Shown in pieces: positions 29,668 to 37,171 of a DNA stretch of 56,211 nucleotides; within the stretch, counting starts at the first letter, position 1; each line of letters starts with the position of its first letter. The notes under the pieces were generated by a model. The model saw nothing but the letters and a program-made list of their open reading frames with translations. It did no database searches and was not told the DNA's origin. Origin of the DNA: Oxalobacteraceae bacterium (GTDB taxonomy: Bacteria > Pseudomonadota > Gammaproteobacteria > Burkholderiales > Burkholderiaceae_D). Position numbers and translations under genes: made by a program. The stretch covers positions 1 through 56,211 of the forward strand of contig JAUYNR010000069.1 in the NCBI GenBank assembly GCA_030698225.1. The letters run 5' to 3'.

Positions 29668-30336
29668 ATGAATACCTTGCATACCGACCTGAGCGCCTAT
29701 TACACCAGCCGCGCCGCCATCGCCGATCGCGTTTATGCGCAGCAAGACCGGCAGGATCAGCTTGCCATGTTGCGCGAACGCGTCGCCGCGCTGGTGCAAG
29801 GGCACAAGGTACTGGAACTGGCCTGCGGCAGCGGCTACTGGACTGCGGCAATGGCCGACTCGGCGGATTTCGTGCTGGCGACCGACAACAATCCGCTGAT
29901 GCTGAAAGCGGCGCAGGCCCGCAATTTGCCGCCGCAGAAGGTGAAAATTGCCCAGGTCGATGCATTCGAACCGGATTTGGCCGGCGGCGATTTGGCAAGC
30001 GGCTACAGTGCATGCTTTGCCGGTTTTTTCTGGGCCCATGTCAAACGCGAACAGCAGGCCGGGCTGCTGGCGCGAATACGCGGGATCATCGGCAAGGATG
30101 GCTTGCTGGTCCTGATCGACGACAACTATCTGGAAGAAGACACGGCGCCGGTGGCGCGTACCGATGCCGAGGGCAATACCTATCAGATTGAAACGCTGGC
30201 CGACGGCGAACGCTACGAATACGTGAAGAACTTTCCGACCGACAGCGCGCTGCGCAAGAAATTTGCCGGCGTAGCCAAAGACATCCGCATCCTGCGCCTG
30301 CAGCACTGCTGGCTGCTGAGTTGCCGGCTCAAGTAA
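29668..30336 (+). CDS. Class I SAM-dependent methyltransferase
   Basis: A 222-residue Rossmann-fold methyltransferase. Motif I is VLELACGSGYWT (near residue 50), followed by an acidic ATDNN motif II. Substrate is unknown. It starts 25 bp after cysB and may be co-transcribed, but nothing in the protein ties it to sulfur metabolism. Confidence 0.83.
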   Translation: MNTLHTDLSAYYTSRAAIADRVYAQQDRQDQLAMLRERVAALVQGHKVLELACGSGYWTAAMADSADFVLATDNNPLMLKAAQARNLPPQKVKIAQVDAFEPDLAGGDLASGYSACFAGFFWAHVKREQQAGLLARIRGIIGKDGLLVLIDDNYLEEDTAPVARTDAEGNTYQIETLADGERYEYVKNFPTDSALRKKFAGVAKDIRILRLQHCWLLSCRLK

Positions 30337-30347
30337 TACTGATGACG

Positions 30348-30405
30348 GTATTATAAAAGTAGCACTAAAGTATTGCGGGAAACGGCATGTTTCTTGCCAT
30401 ACTCC
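30348..30405 (-). repeat. 58-59 bp GGAGTAT element, copy C
   Basis: On the minus strand: GGAGTAT (30405-30399), CCGC ending at 30375 and ATAC (30351-30348). It lies between the convergent methyltransferase gene and ppnN. Confidence 0.8.
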
Positions 30406-30486
30406 ATGATTTTTATAAAAAAATAGGAATGAACCCGGATTCGCCGGCGCCCCGAGAGTGCTTCTCGGCGCGCTGGCGGGATGGAG

Positions 30487-31857
30487 TTACTGAATGATCT
30501 TGTAGCAGGGAATGTATTTCTTTCCTGGCAACTTCATCCGGTGCTGCTCCACGAAGGATGCCAGCAGCGCGTCCATCGACGCCATGATGGCGGCGTCGCC
30601 GCGGATTTCGAAGCGGCCGTGGCGCTCGATGGTGCGGATGCCCTCGTCCTTGACGTTGCCGGCGACGATGCCGGAGAACGCGCGCCGCAGGTTAGCCGCC
30701 AGCAGGTGGCTGGGCTGATTCTTGTGCAGCGCCAGACCGCGCATCGCGTCGTGGGTCGGAACAAACGGCCGCTGGAATTCCGCATCGATTTTCAGCAGCC
30801 AGTTGAAATAGTAGGCATCGCCTCTTTCCTTGCGGAATTCGCGCACCTGCTTGATGCCGGACAGCATTTCCTGCGCCACGCCGACCGGATCGTCGATCAT
30901 GATTTTGTAACGCTGTTGCGCCGCGCTGCCCAGCGTGTCGCCGATGAACTGGTCGATCTGGCGGAAATAGTCGGCCGAATTTTCCGGGCCGGTAAACACC
31001 AGCGGGAACGGAATGGCTGCATTGTCCGGGTGCAGCAGGATGCCCAGCACGTACAGGATTTCTTCCGCGGTGCCGGCGCCGCCGGGAAACACCACGATAC
31101 CGTGTCCGGCGCGCACGAAGGCTTCCAGCCGTTTTTCGATATCCGGCATGATGACCAGGTCGTTGACGATCGGGTTCGGGGCTTCGGCGGCGATGATGCC
31201 CGGTTCGGAAATGCCGATGTAGCGGCCGCCGTGGATGCGTTGCTTGGAGTGGCCGATGGTGGCGCCCTTCATCGGTCCTTTCATCGCGCCGGGGCCGCAG
31301 CCGGTGCAGATGTCGAGATGGCGCAAGCCTAGCTGATAGCCGACTTTTTTGGTGTAATCGTATTCCTCGTGGCTGATCGAGTGGCCGCCCCAGCACACCA
31401 CCAGTTGCGGATTGATTAACGGGTGCAGGATATTGGCGTTGCGCAATACGTGAAAGACCGCATCGGTGACGCCGTCCGGGCTGCCGAGGTCGAATTTCGG
31501 GTTGTCATGGATTTCGTCGTTGACATAGATGACGTCGCGCAGCACCGCAAACAGGTGATCGTGGATGCCCTTGATCATCTTGCCGTCGACAAAGGCCACT
31601 CCCGGCGCGTTCAGAACGTTGAGTTTGATCCCGCGTTCGCGCTGGATGATGCTGATATCGAAGGATTTGTAGCGTTCCAGCAGTTCCTTGCCGTCATCGA
31701 CGTCGCTGCCGCAGTTGAGTACCGCCAGCGAACAGTTGCGAAACAAGGTGTACAAGCCGCCATGGCTGGTGTCTAGCAGTTTGCTGACTTCCGCCTTGGA
31801 CAGTACTTCCAGCCGGCCTTCCGGCGAGATTTGGATATTGACGACTTCGTATTCCAT
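30487..31857 (-). CDS. ppnN: PpnN-type nucleotide 5'-monophosphate nucleosidase
   Basis: Hydrolyses the N-glycosidic bond of purine and pyrimidine monophosphates; the E. coli enzyme is regulated by (p)ppGpp. The 456-residue protein matches the family length and has the LOG-type phosphate/ribose motif FPGGAGTAEEILY with upstream CTGCGPGAMKGPMKGA. The start MEYEVVNIQISPEG at 31857 is the family start; the upstream extension crosses a repeat. Confidence 0.93.
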   Translation of the reverse strand: MEYEVVNIQISPEGRLEVLSKAEVSKLLDTSHGGLYTLFRNCSLAVLNCGSDVDDGKELLERYKSFDISIIQRERGIKLNVLNAPGVAFVDGKMIKGIHDHLFAVLRDVIYVNDEIHDNPKFDLGSPDGVTDAVFHVLRNANILHPLINPQLVVCWGGHSISHEEYDYTKKVGYQLGLRHLDICTGCGPGAMKGPMKGATIGHSKQRIHGGRYIGISEPGIIAAEAPNPIVNDLVIMPDIEKRLEAFVRAGHGIVVFPGGAGTAEEILYVLGILLHPDNAAIPFPLVFTGPENSADYFRQIDQFIGDTLGSAAQQRYKIMIDDPVGVAQEMLSGIKQVREFRKERGDAYYFNWLLKIDAEFQRPFVPTHDAMRGLALHKNQPSHLLAANLRRAFSGIVAGNVKDEGIRTIERHGRFEIRGDAAIMASMDALLASFVEQHRMKLPGKKYIPCYKIIQ

Positions 31858-32005
31858 AAACGTGTGAATCCCTGAGGTGATATGTGTGTTGCAAACAGGT
31901 ACTGATACAAATTCTACTCCATTGAACCATCGGCAAAGCGACTTGCCTTGCCGCCTTTTTCTTGCACCGCAGTGCCGCTTCGGCGCACCATTGCGAACCA
32001 TTAAC

Positions 32006-32141
32006 GGCCATGGCCAAAATGCCACCCCCAATATGAAAGCGCTATGGCCGCCTCTCACCCCCCAACCCCTCTCCCGCTCGCGGGAGAGGGGAGCGAAGTG
32101 AGCCGCTACGCGACTTTCACATTAACCAACCGACGGATGCC
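32006..32141 (+). repeat. Composite repeat upstream of the speE-like gene (copy 1)
   Basis: Runs from GGCCATGGCCAAAATG, through a GCTATGGCCGCC block, a CCCCTCTCCCGC/GCGGGAGAGGGG palindrome (32064-32093) and GCGAAGTGAG, to CTACGCGACTTTCACATTAA and GATGCC. The same blocks in the same order occur at 32822-33066, where two extra segments are inserted. It ends 2 bp before the gene's ATG and so supplies its whole leader. Confidence 0.8.
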
Positions 32142-32143
32142 AG

Positions 32144-33172
32144 ATGCCCAAGCCATACAAGACCCAGTTCGACGATTTCATGGATTTGCTGGACGGGGCC
32201 GGCGGCAAACCCTTCGTTCAGCGCCGGGGCGACCTGCTGTCTCTGCATTTTAACGGGGTCGCGATCCAGAGCGAAATGCGGCTGTCTGCGCCGGATCAAC
32301 TGATGTTCAGCTACACCCGCGCGATGATGGGTTTTCTGCTATTCCAGCACGCCCCCCAGCATCTGCTGATGGTCGGGCTGGGCGGCGGTTCCATGGTCAA
32401 GTTCTGTTATCGCCATTTGCCCGACACCCGCATCACCGTGCTGGAACTGGATGCCGACGTGATTGCGCTGCGCGATCAATTCATGATTCCGCCTGACGAT
32501 GCGCGCCTGCAGATCATTCATGCCGATGCCGCAGCCTATATGGAAAGTGCGCAGCAGGACGTCGATGTGCTGCTGCTCGACGGCTTCGGCGCGGATGGCT
32601 TGCCGCCGGATTTATGCTCCGTGCATTTTTATGCGGCCTGCCGGCGCGCACTCAATCCGCTCGGTGTGCTGGTTGCCAACATCATCGATCGCGATCCCCG
32701 GCTGGAATTTTGCATGCAATACCTGCATGCGGAGTTTGATCGGCGGGTCTGCTGGTGCCGCGCTGAAGGGGGCGGCAACCGGATTGTGTTTGCCATCAAC
32801 CCCGATGGCGGTGGCGATAATGGCCATGGCGAAAATGTCAACATAAAGCACGAAAGCGCCATGGCCGCCCTCCCTTGTAGGGCGCACATTCGCTTGCAAG
32901 CGAATGTCGTTCAGCAGGCGGGCAGCATGCTGTCCGAAACCCCTGCTTCACCCCCCAGCCCCTCTCCCGCAGGCGAATCGCATGGCGATTCGGGCACCAG
33001 AAAAAGCCATGCCGGGAGAGGGGAGCAAAGTGAGTCACTACGCGACTTTCATGTTAATGAATGCCGGCATGATTTTCGGCCGCAGCTGCTGCAAAGGGCG
33101 CAGGCCAGCAGCCTGGGCAGCCAGCTGAATCTGCCGCAACTGGTTGGGCGCCTGCGCAGCCGCCGCTCCTGA
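32144..33172 (+). CDS. Spermidine-synthase-like methyltransferase-fold protein with repeat-derived C-terminus
   Basis: The first 225 residues form a spermidine/spermine-synthase-type Rossmann domain: nucleotide motif LMVGLGGGSMVKF, acidic TVLELDADVI and active-site-like LLLDGFGADGLPP. Aminopropyl transfer is possible but not certain. From about residue 226 the frame runs into repeat DNA (32822-33066): the last ~117 residues are low-complexity and encoded by the repeat, so the native C-terminus has been replaced or extended. No good ribosome site is seen before the ATG because the repeat supplies the leader. It may be functional as the core domain only. Confidence 0.7.
   Translation: MPKPYKTQFDDFMDLLDGAGGKPFVQRRGDLLSLHFNGVAIQSEMRLSAPDQLMFSYTRAMMGFLLFQHAPQHLLMVGLGGGSMVKFCYRHLPDTRITVLELDADVIALRDQFMIPPDDARLQIIHADAAAYMESAQQDVDVLLLDGFGADGLPPDLCSVHFYAACRRALNPLGVLVANIIDRDPRLEFCMQYLHAEFDRRVCWCRAEGGGNRIVFAINPDGGGDNGHGENVNIKHESAMAALPCRAHIRLQANVVQQAGSMLSETPASPPSPSPAGESHGDSGTRKSHAGRGEQSESLRDFHVNECRHDFRPQLLQRAQASSLGSQLNLPQLVGRLRSRRS
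32822..33066 (+). repeat. Composite repeat inside the speE-like gene (copy 2, with insertions)
   Basis: Same block order as 32006-32141, in direct orientation, but with two inserted segments. The first (about 32872-32949) carries CGCACATTCGCTTGCAAGCG and a GCAGCATGCTG core; it recurs inverted at 55890-55975. The second (about 32972-33011) carries the GAATCGC/GCGATTC palindrome and is the inverse of 12452-12497. It is a nested mosaic of smaller repeats. Confidence 0.8.
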
Positions 33173-33677
33173 AGGGGCGGCCGGTAGTTGCGGGCCGCGG
33201 CCGATCTCCAGGATGGTCTGGTTTTGGGCTGGAAATGCTCGCTGTGTCGACCAGTTATGCACAAATAAAGCAAGGAGAAAAATATTTAATTATTTTTTGG
33301 ATGATCGAATCCTATTTTGCAAGTCATTGATTTTTAATGCATTATTTATTGCAATCGGATTGAGCATTTTATTGAAACCCGCGTCTTTGCTCGTGCCGCA
33401 GCCTGTCAAGTAGGTGTTATCCACAAAGTTATCCACAGTTGTTGTGGATAGATTAAAAAATCCTTATGAAACCGCTAGTTAGCGCGCTTCATGATGAATT
33501 ACATTAACTTTATGCTGCACTATTTTATGTTTGACATGTTTTTTCCCCGCTTGACTTCCTGCGGATCAAGGCCCGTTTGCGGCAGGAATTGGCTAGCCGG
33601 GCGTGGCGGCGATTGCTCTGCGCAGCTTGTTGATGCACAGCATGGCCCGATGTATCGGGTGTGCTATTTTGCAATTC
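33173..33677. other. 505-bp intergenic region before the CYTH-CHAD gene
   Basis: It begins with a GC-rich stretch (to about 33240) whose minus-strand frame is Gln/Ala-rich but unconvincing as a gene. Then comes the AT-rich stretch and DnaA-box cluster, and then 33452-33677 without a recognisable signal. I see no confident promoter. Confidence 0.5.
33254..33451. promoter_or_regulatory. DnaA-box cluster beside an AT-rich stretch
   Basis: Four matches to the DnaA box TTATNCACA: TTATGCACA (33254-33262), TTATCCACA (33417-33425), TTATCCACA (33429-33437) and, inverted, TGTGGATAG (33443-33451). Three lie within 35 bp. Between the first and the rest is a very AT-rich stretch (about 33268-33375). No replication gene is near, so a chromosomal oriC is not expected; a DnaA-titrating or reactivating site, or a relic origin, is possible. 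Confidence 0.55.
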
Positions 33678-35243
33678 ATGAATCAATTTCCCGGCGTGCG
33701 TATGGAAACCGAACTGAAACTATTGCTGGACCCGGCCGACGTGGCGGTTTTCCGCCGCCACCCGCTGTTGCGCCGGTATGCGCTTGCCAGGCCGGTCCCG
33801 CAACAGCTTACCAGCATCTATTTCGATACGCCGGACGGCTATTTCAGGCGCCACGATGCCGGCTTGCGGGTGCGCCTGGTGCAGCGCCAGTGGATCCAGA
33901 CCCTCAAGGCGGACGGTCAGGTGGCGGCCGGCCTGCACCAGCGCCAGGAATGGGAATCCCCGGTAGCCGGCGCAGTTCCCGACCTGGCTGCGCTGGCCGA
34001 TCTGGTCGGAGCGCACGGCAAGTGGGGCCGGAGGTTGCGCAAGTCCGGCCTGGGCGCGCAATTGGAGCCGATTTTCACCACCCGCTTCAAGCGCACGCTG
34101 TGGCAATTGCGCCTGGAGCACGGGGAAGAGGTCGAACTGGTACTCGATCAGGGCGAGATAGTGCATGCAGACGCACGCCTGCCGATCAGCGAGATCGAAC
34201 TGGAACTCAAATCCGGCGACCCGGCCGGACTGTTCGCATTTGCCCTGCAACTGCAACAAGCGGTGCCGCTGCGGGTGGGCAATATCAGCAAGGCCGAGCG
34301 CGGCTATGCGTTGCTGGCGCCGCAAGCGCCGACGGTGGCGGTGGCGGCGCGCCTGCTGCTTGCTCCAGACTTGAGCGTAGAGCAGGGCTTGCAAGCGATA
34401 GTCGGCAACTGCCTGGCGCAGATCCAGGGCAATGAGGATGGGGTCATGCACGGCAGCGATCCGGAAAGCGTGCACCAGATGCGGGTCGGGCTGCGCCGGT
34501 TGCGCTGCGCATCCGGATTATTCGCCCGGCTTGCCCCTTGTCCTGCGGCGCTGCAGATCGAGCTGAAATGGCTGTTGGGCATATTGGGTGCGGCGCGCGA
34601 CTGGGAAGTTTTTTCCGGTACGCTCGATACGCTGGCAGATGCCGGCCCGGTTCCGGCGCAATGGGATGCGCTGCAGCAGGCTGCGCACAGGCTGGCACAC
34701 AGGCATCGACGCCGGGCCGGGCTGGCGCTGGGCTCGGTCCGCTATGCGGCTTTCCTGCTGGCGCTGGGCAGCTGGCTGCACAGCGCGCGCGGCTCGCCGG
34801 AGCAGGGCGACCAAGGCTGGGCCTCGCCGCTGGCTGACTTTGCCGCCAACACGCTGCAGAAATGCCACCGTACGCTGAAAAAGCGCGTCAAGCGGCTGCA
34901 GGATGACACTCCTCAGGCACGCCATCGGGTGCGTATTGCAGCCAAGAAGTTACGTTATTCCAGCGAGTTTTTCCAGTCGCTGTACCGGCCCAAACGGATG
35001 CGTGCGTATCTCAAGGCCCTGTCGGGCTTGCAGGATCGGCTGGGACGGCTCAATGATGTCGCGGTAGCCGGCCGCCTGTTGGGCCGGCTGGCGCACAGCC
35101 ATCCTGAACTGGCCTACAGCGCCGGCCTGGTGCACGGTTATCTCGAGGCGCGCACCGAGTCGGCGATCCGGACCTTGGGTCGACGCGGGCGGCAGTGCAT
35201 GCCGGGCAAAATACCTGCTTTGCAGTCGCCGCATAAATACTGA
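33678..35243 (+). CDS. CYTH-CHAD domain protein (inorganic triphosphatase / polyphosphate binding)
   Basis: A 521-residue two-domain protein. The CYTH domain begins with the ExExK signature ETELK (residues 10-14) and contains YFDTPDGYFRRHDAGLRVR-like strands; relatives hydrolyse inorganic triphosphate. The CHAD domain (from about residue 250) has the histidine-containing VHQMRVGLRRLR and HRVRIAAKKLRYSS helices, which bind polyphosphate in characterised relatives. The start is uncertain between 33678 and 33702, as neither has a clear ribosome site. Confidence 0.85.
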   Translation: MNQFPGVRMETELKLLLDPADVAVFRRHPLLRRYALARPVPQQLTSIYFDTPDGYFRRHDAGLRVRLVQRQWIQTLKADGQVAAGLHQRQEWESPVAGAVPDLAALADLVGAHGKWGRRLRKSGLGAQLEPIFTTRFKRTLWQLRLEHGEEVELVLDQGEIVHADARLPISEIELELKSGDPAGLFAFALQLQQAVPLRVGNISKAERGYALLAPQAPTVAVAARLLLAPDLSVEQGLQAIVGNCLAQIQGNEDGVMHGSDPESVHQMRVGLRRLRCASGLFARLAPCPAALQIELKWLLGILGAARDWEVFSGTLDTLADAGPVPAQWDALQQAAHRLAHRHRRRAGLALGSVRYAAFLLALGSWLHSARGSPEQGDQGWASPLADFAANTLQKCHRTLKKRVKRLQDDTPQARHRVRIAAKKLRYSSEFFQSLYRPKRMRAYLKALSGLQDRLGRLNDVAVAGRLLGRLAHSHPELAYSAGLVHGYLEARTESAIRTLGRRGRQCMPGKIPALQSPHKY

Positions 35244-35251
35244 TAAAACAT

Positions 35252-35310
35252 GGAGTATGGCAATTTTTATGGAATTTGCCGCATATTCTAATTGCGGCTA
35301 TGAAATATAC
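35252..35310 (+). repeat. 58-59 bp GGAGTAT element, copy A
   Basis: GGAGTAT (35252-35258), CCGC ending at 35282 and ATAC (35307-35310) followed by TCA, giving near-perfect terminal inverted repeats. An inner stem GCCGCA/TGCGGC encloses an 8-9 base loop. It starts 8 bp after the CYTH-CHAD stop and faces copy E across 56 bp. Confidence 0.85.
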
Positions 35311-35366
35311 TCATCAAAATTATGGCGCCGGCGTTGGGCTTCACTGCGCTCAGCACCAGCCTGCGA

Positions 35367-35425
35367 GTATTTTTACATCAGGCATGTTTTATATGCGGTA
35401 AATGACGTGTTATTTGCCATACCCC
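35367..35425 (-). repeat. 58-59 bp GGAGTAT element, copy E
   Basis: On the minus strand: GGGGTAT (35425-35419), CCGC ending at 35395, ATAC (35370-35367) followed by TCG. One mismatch in the first block. With copy A it forms an inverted pair directly upstream of trxC. Confidence 0.75.
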
Positions 35426-35455
35426 AATTTTTAGTGAAATTTAAAAAGGAAAGTC

Positions 35456-35890
35456 ATGACAGATTCCCTGCATATCGTCTGCCCGCATTGCGATGCGGTC
35501 AACCGCGTCCCGGTGGCCAGGCTCAGCGCCCAGCCCGTCTGCGGCAAGTGCCAGAAACCCCTGTTCACCGCCCAACCGCTGGAGCTCGACAGCGCGCGTT
35601 TCATCAAGCACATTGCGCGCAACCAGATCCCGGTGCTGGTCGATTTCTGGGCGCCGTGGTGCGGCCCCTGCCGGATGATGGCGCCGGCCTATGCGCAGGC
35701 GACGCAGCGGCTGGAGCCGGCGGTCCGGGTCGTCAAGCTCAATACCGAACAGGCACAGGATTTGGCCGCGCAGTATGCGATTCGCAGCATTCCGACTTTG
35801 GCGCTGTTCAAGAACGGGCGTGAAGTGGCGCGGCAAGCGGGTGCGATGGATGCTGCCGGTATCGTGGCATGGGCGCAAGCGCATGCATGA
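35456..35890 (+). CDS. trxC: Thioredoxin 2 (TrxC)
   Basis: A cytosolic disulfide reductase of 144 residues with the N-terminal zinc ribbon typical of TrxC (Cys9, Cys12, Cys29, Cys32) and active site WCGPC (Cys69, Cys72). AAGGAAA lies 5-6 nt before the ATG. Its upstream region is formed by the inverted pair of repeats A and E. A longer frame from 35257 begins inside repeat A and is not the real start of this protein. Confidence 0.95.
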   Translation: MTDSLHIVCPHCDAVNRVPVARLSAQPVCGKCQKPLFTAQPLELDSARFIKHIARNQIPVLVDFWAPWCGPCRMMAPAYAQATQRLEPAVRVVKLNTEQAQDLAAQYAIRSIPTLALFKNGREVARQAGAMDAAGIVAWAQAHA

Positions 35891-35962
35891 ATCCTGGAGA
35901 GCACAGCGCCAACTAGAAGGAGCCTGTCTGACAGTTCTCCGCTAGCGCTAAATCCAGGCGGG

Positions 35963-37171
35963 TCACTCTGCTGCCGCAGTCACGCGCACGCCTTCGCTGA
36001 TCTGGTTGCCCGGATAGCGGATGATGACCTCGTCGGCTGCAAGGCCGGACAGAATCTGGGTTTCATCCTGATTGCGCTGCCCGATTTTGACCTCGCGTTC
36101 GCGGGCGCGACCATTTGTGACGGCAAATACATGCCAGGCATTTCCGACCCGAAACAGGCTGCTGCCCGGTACTTTGACCACATCCGGCGCCGACCAGATG
36201 ACGATGCGGGCTTCGATCCGGTAGCCGTCTCCCAGCGGGCCCAGCGCGTCGACCGGGTCCGCAATCACATTGACGCGCTGCTCTTCCACGCCCAGAGCGG
36301 ATATTTTGGTAAATGCCTGCGGTTCCACCAGGCGGACTATGGCGCGCAGAACCGCAGCGCCGCCCCAGCCATCGATTTGCATCAGGTTGCCGGGCTGGAT
36401 CTTGACCGCGTCGGTGGACAGCACATCGACGACGATTTCATATTTGCCGGGGTCGCCGATGGTAATCAGCGGTGTGCCGGCAGCGACGGCGCGCTCGCTG
36501 GTTTCATGCACTTTCAATGCGTAACCGTCTGCCGGCGAAGTCAGCCGGATCGGTTTACTGTCGCGCCCGTTTTTTTGAAATGCGATCAATGCAGAGGACG
36601 CGTTCCTGACATCGGCTGCGGCAGCCTGTTGACGCGATTGTGCGGCGCGCCATTCGTCGCTGCTGGTTGCTTCTGTGGCGACGGCCTGGTCCATCGCTTG
36701 CGATGACACGAATCCACCGCGCACCAACGCTGCGATGCGCAGCCGTTCCTTGCGTGCCAGTTGCAGGTCGGTATAAGTTCGCTGCACCCGTGCGTCGGCT
36801 TCCTGCAGCAGTGCCCTCGCAGCATCCAGCCGCGCCAGCGCTTCTTGCTGCTGGCGCGGATCCAGCGGCAGTTGATGCAGGATTGCGAGCACCTGACCTT
36901 TTTTGACCTGCTCGCCGTCGCGCAGCGCAATGCGCTCCAGTTCGGCGGCAACCGGCGCTGCCACGATGTATTTGTCATGCGCGCGTATTCGGCCCTGGTT
37001 GTCGATGCTGACTTGCATCGGGCCTTTGCTTACCCTGGCCAATTCAACCTCGATCGGGCTGGGCGCGAACAGGAACCATACAACACCGATCAAAAGCGCA
37101 GCGGCGATGATGGCGCCACGCCATTTCTTGAGGCCAAGACGGGCTTTGCTCGCTTCGTTTGTCTGATTCAT
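35963..37171 (-). CDS. HlyD/MacA-type periplasmic adaptor of an ABC exporter
   Basis: A 402-residue membrane-fusion protein anchored by an N-terminal helix (about residues 18-36). A lipoyl-type hairpin follows with coiled-coil segments (EALARLDAARALLQEADARV and following), then beta-barrel domains. It should link the FtsX-type permease to an outer-membrane channel. Its ATG directly follows the permease stop (no spacer). No TolC-like gene is in the window. Confidence 0.88.
   Translation of the reverse strand: MNQTNEASKARLGLKKWRGAIIAAALLIGVVWFLFAPSPIEVELARVSKGPMQVSIDNQGRIRAHDKYIVAAPVAAELERIALRDGEQVKKGQVLAILHQLPLDPRQQQEALARLDAARALLQEADARVQRTYTDLQLARKERLRIAALVRGGFVSSQAMDQAVATEATSSDEWRAAQSRQQAAAADVRNASSALIAFQKNGRDSKPIRLTSPADGYALKVHETSERAVAAGTPLITIGDPGKYEIVVDVLSTDAVKIQPGNLMQIDGWGGAAVLRAIVRLVEPQAFTKISALGVEEQRVNVIADPVDALGPLGDGYRIEARIVIWSAPDVVKVPGSSLFRVGNAWHVFAVTNGRAREREVKIGQRNQDETQILSGLAADEVIIRYPGNQISEGVRVTAAAE

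Noticed and set aside
33038..33262. Gln/Ala-rich minus-strand frame between the speE-like gene and the DnaA boxes
   Set aside because: Starts inside a DnaA box and has low complexity; no family recognised.
35257..35823. Open frame starting in repeat A and running into trxC
   Set aside because: The start lies in a dispersed repeat, and the frame overlaps trxC in another frame. In the repeat family the ATG is not conserved in all copies, so a shared peptide is unlikely.
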